Assembly: GCA_964521425.1 (NCBI GenBank)
Contig: CAZFRO010000021.1
Coordinates: 1 to 45,607, forward strand
From: Joyebacterum sp964521425
GTDB taxonomy: Bacteria > Joyebacterota > Joyebacteria > Joyebacterales > Joyebacteraceae
Length of the DNA stretch: 45,607 nt
Direction: 5' to 3'
Shown piece after piece: positions 8,613 to 15,744 of this stretch. The notes beneath the pieces were generated by a model. It was not told the origin of the DNA. It did not search any database and worked only from the letters and a program-made list of their open reading frames with translations. A program made the translations under genes and the position numbers. The stretch's first letter is position 1. Every line of letters begins with the position of its first letter.

Positions 8613-9620
8613 ATGCCGGCGAATCTGCCACCTCCATACAAGAAAGCGGAACAGCGTTTCCGCCAGGCCGTGTCGACCGCGGACAAGATCGCGACCCTCC
8701 AGGAGATGATGGCCCTCTGCCCGAAGCACAAGGGCACCGACCATATCCGCGCGTACCATAGGAAGCAGCTGTCCAAGCTCCGCCAAGAGCTGCAGCAGGA
8801 CCGGAAGAAGGGACGATCCGGTGGTCCCTCCTATCACGTTCCGAAGGAGGAGAACCCTCAGGTCGTCCTCATCGGAAGTCCGAACGTTGGGAAGTCTCAG
8901 ATCGTCGCGGCGACGACGAACGCCTCGCCCGAGGTCGCGAACTACCCGTTCACGACGAGAGCCCCGCTCCCGGCCATGATGCAGCACGAGGATGTCTTCA
9001 TCCAGCTCGTGGATATCCCCCCCATCTCGCCCGACCACACGGACACATGGGTCCCGGAGGTCGTCCGAAACGCCGACGCCGCGATCTTTGTTGTCGATCT
9101 CTCCAGGGACGACTGCATCGACATGTTTCAGTTCGTGCGAGGAGCACTCCTCGAGAAGGGAATCCGGCTGTCCGCGTCCCACGATCCGGGCGAGGATGAG
9201 CCACCGAGAAACGTCAAGCCAACGATCGTCGTCGCCAACAAACTCGACAGTCCAAATGCGAACGACAACCTTGAGTTCCTTCGAGAAGTGCTAGGTGACG
9301 AGTTCGTGATCATCCCGACGTGTGCGGAGATGGGTAAGGGCCTTCCCGAGATGAAGAAGGCGCTCTACAAACTCCTGGACGTCGTGCGAATCTACAGCAA
9401 GATCCCGGGCAAGACCGCGGACATGAAGAAGCCGTTCATCGTACCTCGGGGAAGCACGGTCATGGACGTGGCCGGCAAGATCCACCGCGAGTTCAGCGAC
9501 CACCTGAAGTCGGCGCGCGTGTGGGGTTCCGGCAAGTTCGACGGCCAGGTAGTGGACGTGGAGCACGTCGTTGAAGATGGTGACATACTGGAGATACATG
9601 TAGACATCGTGGACATTTAG
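8613..9620 (+). CDS. TGS-domain GTPase of the DRG/Obg family
   Basis: A 335-residue protein. Residues 1-70 are helical and basic. The G domain follows, with P-loop GSPNVGKS (88-95), a switch-II motif DIPPI (134-138) and a guanine-specificity motif NKLD (209-212). The TGS domain is at about 275-335 (FIVPRGSTVMDVAGKIH to EDGDILEIH). This order is that of DRG-type GTPases, which act with ribosomes or RNA. Two features are odd. The canonical DxPG of switch II has Pro in place of Gly. The P-loop Ser is followed by Gln rather than Ser/Thr-Leu. Nucleotide hydrolysis may therefore be altered. GGGAGC lies upstream of the ATG. The PLP enzyme gene follows after 38 bases and is probably in the same transcript. 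Confidence 0.85.
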   Translation: MPANLPPPYKKAEQRFRQAVSTADKIATLQEMMALCPKHKGTDHIRAYHRKQLSKLRQELQQDRKKGRSGGPSYHVPKEENPQVVLIGSPNVGKSQIVAATTNASPEVANYPFTTRAPLPAMMQHEDVFIQLVDIPPISPDHTDTWVPEVVRNADAAIFVVDLSRDDCIDMFQFVRGALLEKGIRLSASHDPGEDEPPRNVKPTIVVANKLDSPNANDNLEFLREVLGDEFVIIPTCAEMGKGLPEMKKALYKLLDVVRIYSKIPGKTADMKKPFIVPRGSTVMDVAGKIHREFSDHLKSARVWGSGKFDGQVVDVEHVVEDGDILEIHVDIVDI

Positions 9621-9658
9621 CCTCTACGGATGGGAACAGGGGCGGTGAGGAGAACTGT

Positions 9659-11050
9659 ATGAGTGGGAAGCAGCTTGTTTACGGACCGACCTTTGAGGAG
9701 ATGCTCCATCCGGACCGCATCGATCCCGAGATTCGCGCGAAGGCCTTGAAGGCGGCGAAGGACGATCCCTTAAGCCCCTGGAACCTCTACAACATCACGT
9801 GGCGGAACCCGGAGGGTGGGATCTACCACGTGGTACTCCCGAAGGAGCTAACGCAGGTCGACGCCAACATCGTCGTCCTTTACAGCAAGGATTTCCCGAC
9901 GCGGAGCCACAAGGTCGGCGCGACCTACTCGGTCTGCATGGAGCACCAGCTCACGGGGGACATCACACCCGGCGAGCACACGCTCGTCTGGCCGTCGACC
10001 GGCAACTACGGCATCGGGGGCGCGTACGTTGGGCCACGGATGGGTTTCGACTCGCTCGTGCTCCTGCCGGAGCTTATGAGTCGGGAACGGTTCGAGCAGA
10101 TCGAGAAGTTCGGCGCGCGCCACGAGAAGACTCCGGGCTGCGAGAGCAACGTCAAGGAGATCTACGACCGCGCCAACGAACTCCGCAAGGACCCGAAGAA
10201 CCGCATCATGAACCAGTTCGAGGAGTTCGGTAACTACCGCTTCCACTACCACTGCACCGGAAACTCGTGTATCGAGGTGGCGCAGGAACTGAACGCCAAG
10301 AACATCGGTAACGGCCGCATCGCAGCGTTCGTCTCCGCCATGGGCTCGGCAGGCACCATCGCCGCGTCCGAACGCATCAAGCACGAGTATCACGAGTCAC
10401 GGATGGTCGGCGTCGAGCCGATCCAGTGCCCCACCATGTACTGGAACGGCTACGGTGGACATGACATCCAGGGTATAGGCGACAAGCACGTCACCTGGAT
10501 TCACAACGTCCTCAACATGGACGCAATCATGTGCATCGATGACATCGAGTCCAAGAAGGGTCTTCAGCTCCTCACTGAGGAGCCCGGCTGGAAGGTGCTG
10601 GCCGACCGCTACAACGTGCCCGAAGAGAGCATCCGCGAGCTGAGCGAGATCATGGGCATCTCCGGTGTCTGTAACGTGCTCGCCGCCATCAAGACCGCGA
10701 AGTTCTATGGCCTCCGCGACCACGAGTCGGTCTTCACGATCGCGACCGACACGATGGACCGGTACCACTCGGTCATGAAGCAGCTCGATTACACCTACGG
10801 GACCATGGATGAGATGGAAGCCGCTGTTCGCATGGGATCCATCTTCCACGGCGCCAAGCTCGACTGGATCAGCGAGGCGACGCAGCATGTGAAGCAGAGC
10901 TGGTTCAATCTGAAGTACTACACGTGGGTTGAGCAGCAGGGTAAATCTGTCGAGGAACTCGACGCTCAGCGCGCACCCGAGTACTGGATAGCCCAGCAGG
11001 AGCGCGCGCACGAGATTGACGGAATGCTCCGTGAGGCGCGGGGGTTCTGA
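9659..11050 (+). CDS. Fold-type II PLP-dependent enzyme (cysteine synthase-like)
   Basis: A 463-residue protein with the tryptophan-synthase-beta/cysteine-synthase fold. Lys85 in RSHKVGATY is the likely Schiff-base lysine. STGNYGIGGAYVG is the substrate loop, and SAMGSAGTIAASERIK is the glycine loop that holds the cofactor phosphate. It is about 130-150 residues longer than O-acetylserine sulfhydrylase, and the C-terminal 100 residues (after MDEMEAAVR) have no counterpart I recognise. The reaction (lyase, synthase or deaminase) cannot be fixed from sequence. ATG at 9659 has GAGGAG upstream. It lies in a likely operon with the TGS GTPase. Confidence 0.8.
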   Translation: MSGKQLVYGPTFEEMLHPDRIDPEIRAKALKAAKDDPLSPWNLYNITWRNPEGGIYHVVLPKELTQVDANIVVLYSKDFPTRSHKVGATYSVCMEHQLTGDITPGEHTLVWPSTGNYGIGGAYVGPRMGFDSLVLLPELMSRERFEQIEKFGARHEKTPGCESNVKEIYDRANELRKDPKNRIMNQFEEFGNYRFHYHCTGNSCIEVAQELNAKNIGNGRIAAFVSAMGSAGTIAASERIKHEYHESRMVGVEPIQCPTMYWNGYGGHDIQGIGDKHVTWIHNVLNMDAIMCIDDIESKKGLQLLTEEPGWKVLADRYNVPEESIRELSEIMGISGVCNVLAAIKTAKFYGLRDHESVFTIATDTMDRYHSVMKQLDYTYGTMDEMEAAVRMGSIFHGAKLDWISEATQHVKQSWFNLKYYTWVEQQGKSVEELDAQRAPEYWIAQQERAHEIDGMLREARGF

Positions 11051-11148
11051 TCCTCCGGCCGCGCCCGTGAGACAGGCACGGCCCACACACATAGTCCGGA
11101 CGCACTCGGCAACCCCTGGCTCGGTGTCACCGCGAGGAGGAGATAGAC

Positions 11149-12326
11149 ATGAACAGATTCCTGCTGGCTTTGCCTGCACTCCTGATGCTCGCCGCAGTTC
11201 CGCCGGTTGCCGCGGTCATCACGGTCGATGACGCGGGCGGCGGTGACTACGACACCATTCAGGAAGGCCTCGACGCGGCGGCCGGGGGTGACACCGTTCT
11301 CGTCATCGCCGGCACGTACACCGGCGACGGCAACCGCGACCTCACCTTCGGCACGAAGAACCTTGTGCTCAGAAGCGAGTCGGGGGCAGCAGCCACGATC
11401 ATCGATGGCGAGACCGAGAATAATCACCGCATCATCGACTTCAGTACCGGCTCGCAGGACACGACGTGTGTCGTCGAGGAATTCACCATAACCAACGGGA
11501 GAATGGTCATATCCGGCAGCGACGGCGCGGGAATCCAGTGTGTCAGCACGAGTCCCCGTTTCCTCAATTGCGTCTTCAGCAACAACACGTGCTCCGGACA
11601 GGATGGTGGTGCAGTATCTTGTGTCGACGCGTCACCTGTATTTCGAAACTGCACATTCAATGAGAACCAGGCGTCGCGGGGTGGGGTCATCTTCTGCGAC
11701 TTCACGTCACGACCCAAGTTCTTCGACTCGACATTCACGGACAACTCCGCCGGCGAGGATGGTGGCGCTGCATCTTCTCTGACAACGTCACGGAGCTGGC
11801 AGGCGGAGCAGTGACGTGCTCACAGTCTGCACCCTGGTTTCTCAACTGCACATTCATCAGGAACATCGGAGACGTCTGGGGTGGCGCCGCGCACATCACC
11901 AACGGTTCCACGCCCGTCTTCATGAGTTGCACGTTCGTCTCGAACAGTGGGTCGGAGGAAGGCGGCACGCTTCACGTTAACACGGGCTCATACCCGAACA
12001 CGTGGAACTGCATCTTCGCCTTCACGGCCGAGTGCGACGACTCAGTCATCTACGTCGACGGCGGGAGTTCCGTGGACATCCAGAAGTGCTGTTCCTACGG
12101 CAACGCCCCCGGCAACACGCTGCCGGGCACCCTGACAATCGAGTACTTCATTGCCGATCCGCTCTTCTGTGACGTCACGATAGACGATCTGACGTTGGCG
12201 TCGGACTCCCCCTGTCTGCCAGGCGGTAACCCCTGGGTGGATACCATTGGTGCGTACCCGCAGGGTTGTGTGGAATCCCCCATCCGGAGGACATCCTGGG
12301 GAGCGATCAAGGCGATGTACAGATAG
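11149..12326 (+). pseudogene. Exported beta-helix repeat protein, frameshifted
   Basis: One gene split into two frames: 11149-11814 and the continuation that ends at 12326. The first part has a clear signal peptide (to about PPVAA), then DDAGGGDYDTIQEGLDAA, the usual opening of right-handed beta-helix proteins. Coils of about 26 residues follow, each with an NCTF-like core and a GGA/GGV turn. The break is near 11765-11772. Frame 1 reads up to GEDGGA, and the other frame resumes at CIFSDN followed by TELAGGAVTC. Roughly half a coil (the usual SP.F.N segment) is missing, so a deletion not divisible by three fits better than a single-base error. The rest stays intact to the tail TSWGAIKAMYR. GAGGAGGAG precedes the ATG. 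A GTG at 11811 could restart translation but lacks a ribosome site. Confidence 0.75.
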
Positions 12327-12485
12327 CATCAGACTCCGCTCGTTATCGGAAGCCACGAGGACGTCGCGAGAATCGAGGCTCTTCTCAGGGAAGCGTGCCC
12401 GAGTTAATCACCCACTATACCACCACTTACAAGATATTTCCCCTCTCCCGAGAATCCCGTCTGTCGCATGACGGTGCGATTCGAT

Positions 12486-12532
12486 TTGACAGCAGGCACG
12501 CAAACTGCTAAAGTATGAGTAGGCTTACTTTC
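12486..12532 (+). promoter_or_regulatory. Promoter with overlapping DtxR-type operator, feo operon
   Basis: TTGACA (12486-12491) and TAAAGT (12509-12514) are 17 bases apart. Overlapping the -10 is the dyad AAAGTA-N10-TACTTT (12510-12531), with the core GTAGGCTTAC resembling the centre of iron/manganese boxes (TTAGGCTAAC). It sits directly before the DtxR-like gene, which suggests that this regulator represses its own operon when metal is plentiful. Confidence 0.55.
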
Positions 12533-12543
12533 TGTGAGGACAC

Positions 12544-12912
12544 ATGCTCTCCGTCAAGGCGACAGACTATCTTGAGACGATATACCTTCTCTCTCTGAGG
12601 CACGACACAGTCGGAGTCTCGCAGGTTGCCGCTGAGAGGAGTGTCACGATTCCGACGGCACGCTCCGGCGTCGACAGGCTGAAGAGGAAGGGTCTTGTTC
12701 GCCAGGAGCATTACGGCAAGGTCGTTCTCACCGAGCAGGGACGACTCCGGGCTGCGGAGATCTACAGGACGCACACGCTGCTCTTCCATTTCCTTCACGA
12801 TGTGCTTGGCGTTGAACGTGAGAGAGCGGACACAGAAGCATGCAGGCTGGAGCACGATCTCAGTGCGGACACTGTTGCCAGACTCACGAGATTCATGGAG
12901 AAGGAGCGGTAG
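12544..12912 (+). CDS. DtxR/MntR-family metal-dependent transcriptional repressor
   Basis: A 122-residue regulator: a winged-helix DNA-binding domain (about 1-65) and a dimerisation/metal domain, with no SH3-like third domain. It thus has the short MntR-like length. Candidate metal ligands are Asp8, Glu11, His77, Cys100, Glu103 and His104. Asp8/Glu11 correspond to MntR, whereas the Cys in EACRLEHDLS corresponds to DtxR/IdeR Cys102, where MntR has Glu. This mixed site, and the feoA/feoB genes behind it, favour Fe2+ sensing; the metal is an inference. GAGGA precedes the ATG. It is the first gene of a four-gene operon. Confidence 0.85.
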   Translation: MLSVKATDYLETIYLLSLRHDTVGVSQVAAERSVTIPTARSGVDRLKRKGLVRQEHYGKVVLTEQGRLRAAEIYRTHTLLFHFLHDVLGVERERADTEACRLEHDLSADTVARLTRFMEKER

Positions 12913-12918
12913 GGGATC

Positions 12919-13125
12919 ATGCAGGCACTCGCGCTAGGAATCATCCTTGTCGGAGCCGTTACGTGGCTCGCGCACCGTGTGTGGATATCGACCCGGCCAC
13001 TCGACGGCGCAAACGACGGGGCTCACGGAGGAGCCCCTTGCGCGGGTTGTATGCATGCATCGTCGTGTGATTCTGCCACCGACGATCCAACCGAGAAAAG
13101 AGAGGATTGTGATGAGTCTGAGTAG
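12919..13125 (+). CDS. Small FeoB-associated Cys-rich membrane protein
   Basis: A 68-residue protein: one N-terminal membrane helix (about 2-21), then a short soluble tail with a CAGCMHASSC cluster and a further Cys near the end. Small single-helix proteins with a CxxCxxxxxC-type cluster are commonly encoded beside feoB (the FeoB-associated Cys-rich membrane protein family). They may handle ferrous iron or stabilise the transporter, but the role is unproven. It starts 6 bases after the regulator gene, with AGGGG upstream, and overlaps the feoA start by 14 bases, implying coupled translation. Confidence 0.7.
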   Translation: MQALALGIILVGAVTWLAHRVWISTRPLDGANDGAHGGAPCAGCMHASSCDSATDDPTEKREDCDESE

Positions 13126-13588
13126 ACCAATATCTCTCAGCAACCTCTCCCCCGGTGACGGGGCGCTTGTTGTGGATGTCCGCCGCAAGGGAGCGTTCCG
13201 CCGCAGGCTTCTTGATATGGGGTTTGTGAACGGGACCTTTGTTCGTGTTGTGAAGCGTGCCCCACTTGACGATCCTATCGAGTACTGCATCGGCGGCATT
13301 CACATCACGCTTCGGAGGACGGAGGCAGAGCAGATTCTCGTCCATCCACATGAGACCCCCGAGTGCCGGCACAAGTCAGCCCGTAGGCGACGCCGGCGGC
13401 GTGACGGTTCGGGACCTTCATGTGACCGGGACGGCCAGGGGCCTCGCCGCAGAGACGGCTCCGGACGTCGCCGCGACCGTGATCAGGCGGGGCGTCGCTC
13501 CACTCCGTCGGGATCCGGACAGGGTCCTTCCAGTTCCGGGTTCTGGAACCGCTTCCGCAGGCGAGGCGAAGTGAAGCGCGATGACTGA
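13112..13588 (+). CDS. feoA: FeoA-domain protein with Arg-rich C-terminal extension
   Basis: Residues 1-78 form a normal FeoA SH3-like domain (SNLSPGDGALVVDV, FRRRLLDMGFVNGTFVRVVK, DDPIEYCIGGIHITLRRTEAEQI), the cytosolic partner of the FeoB ferrous iron transporter. FeoA is usually about 75 residues. This one runs to 158 because of a tail made almost only of Arg, Gly, Ser, Asp and Pro, starting with seven consecutive Arg at 91-97. The tail reads into the feoB start, so the two genes overlap by 8 bases. I chose ATG 13112 for AGAGG upstream and the fit to FeoA; the frame is open further upstream. The tail might bind nucleic acid or membrane phospholipid; this is speculation. Confidence 0.85.
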   Translation: MSLSRPISLSNLSPGDGALVVDVRRKGAFRRRLLDMGFVNGTFVRVVKRAPLDDPIEYCIGGIHITLRRTEAEQILVHPHETPECRHKSARRRRRRRDGSGPSCDRDGQGPRRRDGSGRRRDRDQAGRRSTPSGSGQGPSSSGFWNRFRRRGEVKRDD

Positions 13589-15722
13589 TCGCAAAGCTCT
13601 CCGAATAGCCCTCGCCGGCAATCCCAACTGCGGTAAGACCACCATCTTCAACGCCATGACCGGCGCCCGCCAGAGGGTAGGCAACTACCCCGGTGTCACT
13701 GTCGAGAAGAAAACGGGCCACTTCGAGCGAAACGGGTACTCGATCGAGCTCGTGGATCTTCCGGGAACCTACAGCCTCACGGCCTACTCCGTCGAGGAGC
13801 GGGCCGCCCGCTCATTCATCATCAACGAGCATCCCGACGTCGTCATACACGTCATTGACTCTGGCAATCTAGCGCGCAACCTCTATCTCACCGTGCAGCT
13901 CATGGAACTCGGTGTTGATCTCGTTCTCGACCTCAACATGTGGGATGAGTTTGAGAGCACTGGAACAGAACTCGATATCGAGAAACTTCATACGCTCACG
14001 GGCGCTCCAATTGTGACTACGGTCGGACATCGCGGTAGCGGCGTCGAAGAACTCGTGGATGCCGCGATCGCGCTTTATGAGAACCGGGAGGAACACCACC
14101 GGCACGTCCCGGTCTCATACGGCTCGCACGTCGATGATATTCTCGTCAAGCTGACTGACCTCCTGGAGGCCAACCCGGATGTCACGGGCAACTACCCAGC
14201 GCGCTGGATGGCGATCAAGTTCCTGGAGGGTGACCTGAAGGTCCTTGGGAGACTCAAAGAGGACTCAGAGGCAACGCGTCAGATCCGGAAGGCGGTGACG
14301 AAGGCCGGGAAACACATACGAACGGCCACAGGCTCCGATCCCGAGAAGGTCATCTCTGAGGGACGCTACGGGTACATTCAGGGCGCGCTCAAGGAGGCGC
14401 TCACTGAGTTCGAGGCTCCGATCGACCGCATGGAGCTATCGAGACGAATAGACGACGTTTTCACAAACAGGTTTCTCGGCTACCCGATTTTTCTACTCTT
14501 CATGTGGCTCTTGTTCCAGGCGACGTTTTCGCTAGGCGCGTACCCGATGGGTTGGATCGAGTCGTTCGTGGGATGGCTGTCGGGCACGGCTACGAGCATT
14601 CTGCCTCCATCTCTTCTGACCGACCTCATTGTGGATGGCATAATTGGAGGCGTCGGTTCTGTCATTGTCTTTCTCCCAAACATCATGATCCTGTTCCTTG
14701 GCATCGCGGTTCTCGAGGACACCGGGTATATGGCGCGGGCGGCATTCCTGATGGACAGGCTGATGCATGCACTCGGCCTCCATGGGAAGTCGTTCATCCC
14801 ACTCCTGATGGGGTTCGGGTGCTCAGTGCCGGCCATAATGGCCACGCGCACTCTCGAGTCGAAGAAGGACCGTATTCTCACTGTGCTCCTTGTGCCGCTC
14901 ATGTCCTGCAGCGCCAAGCTCCCCGTCTACATCCTCATCGCGGGAGCGTTCTTCGCTGAATCCGCCGGGAGTGTCGTCTTTCTCATGTACGCGGTCGGGG
15001 TTGTTCTCTCTCTTCTCATCGGCCGCCTCTTCTCACGTACGCTCTTCCGGAGCGAGGTGGCCCCGTTTGTGATGGAACTCCCACCGTATCGCGTGCCGAC
15101 CGGTAAGGGGCTCCTCATCCACATGTGGGAGCGTGCGAGGATCTACCTCCAGAAGATGGGCGGCATCATCCTTGTTGCCTCTGTAATCCTCTGGTTCCTC
15201 GGCGCCTTCCCAAAGACCACGGATTTCTCGCGGGACTATGATGCGGAAGTGGAGACACTTCTTGCCCTTGGTGGTTCTGAATCGATCGAGCAGATCGAAA
15301 CACTCGCGGCGATGCGCGCGGCCGAGGAGGTTGAGAACTCATACATAGGGAGAACCGGGAAGGCCATCGAGCCCATGATACGACCGCTCGGGTTCACGTG
15401 GGAGATGGGAGTGAGCCTTATCACGGGCTTCGTGGCGAAGGAGGTTGTCGTATCAACCATGGGCGTGCTCTACCAGGTCGGCACTGAATCGGACGACTCC
15501 CTCGCGACGGCGATCAGCGCCCCGGAGAGCGGCATAACTCCTCTCGCCGCGTTCGGCTTCATGCTCTTCGTTCTTATCTACACGCCGTGTGTCGTGGCCG
15601 TGATGGCCACCCGACGCGAGATCGGTGCGCTGTGGATGTGGTTCTCCATACTCTACCAGCTCGCGCTCGCCTGGTTTGTGAGCTTCGGTGTCTATAGAAT
15701 AGGCCTCCTTTTCATCAGATAG
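13581..15722 (+). CDS. feoB: Ferrous iron transporter FeoB
   Basis: A full-length (713 residues) inner-membrane Fe2+ transporter. The N-terminal G domain has G1 GNPNCGKT (13-20), the G2 region GNYPGVTVE, G3 DLPG (59-62) and G4 NMWD, followed by the helical guanine-dissociation-inhibitor-like domain. The membrane part has two Gate regions, including GKSFIPLLMGFGCSVPAIMATRT with the conserved Cys, and PLMSCSAKLPVY. The C-terminus lacks the winged-helix extension. It is the last Feo gene of the operon. A prolyl oligopeptidase gene begins 22 bases later and may be read through. Confidence 0.97.
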   Translation: MTDRKALRIALAGNPNCGKTTIFNAMTGARQRVGNYPGVTVEKKTGHFERNGYSIELVDLPGTYSLTAYSVEERAARSFIINEHPDVVIHVIDSGNLARNLYLTVQLMELGVDLVLDLNMWDEFESTGTELDIEKLHTLTGAPIVTTVGHRGSGVEELVDAAIALYENREEHHRHVPVSYGSHVDDILVKLTDLLEANPDVTGNYPARWMAIKFLEGDLKVLGRLKEDSEATRQIRKAVTKAGKHIRTATGSDPEKVISEGRYGYIQGALKEALTEFEAPIDRMELSRRIDDVFTNRFLGYPIFLLFMWLLFQATFSLGAYPMGWIESFVGWLSGTATSILPPSLLTDLIVDGIIGGVGSVIVFLPNIMILFLGIAVLEDTGYMARAAFLMDRLMHALGLHGKSFIPLLMGFGCSVPAIMATRTLESKKDRILTVLLVPLMSCSAKLPVYILIAGAFFAESAGSVVFLMYAVGVVLSLLIGRLFSRTLFRSEVAPFVMELPPYRVPTGKGLLIHMWERARIYLQKMGGIILVASVILWFLGAFPKTTDFSRDYDAEVETLLALGGSESIEQIETLAAMRAAEEVENSYIGRTGKAIEPMIRPLGFTWEMGVSLITGFVAKEVVVSTMGVLYQVGTESDDSLATAISAPESGITPLAAFGFMLFVLIYTPCVVAVMATRREIGALWMWFSILYQLALAWFVSFGVYRIGLLFIR

Positions 15723-15744
15723 CATCATCGGAAGGACACAACTC

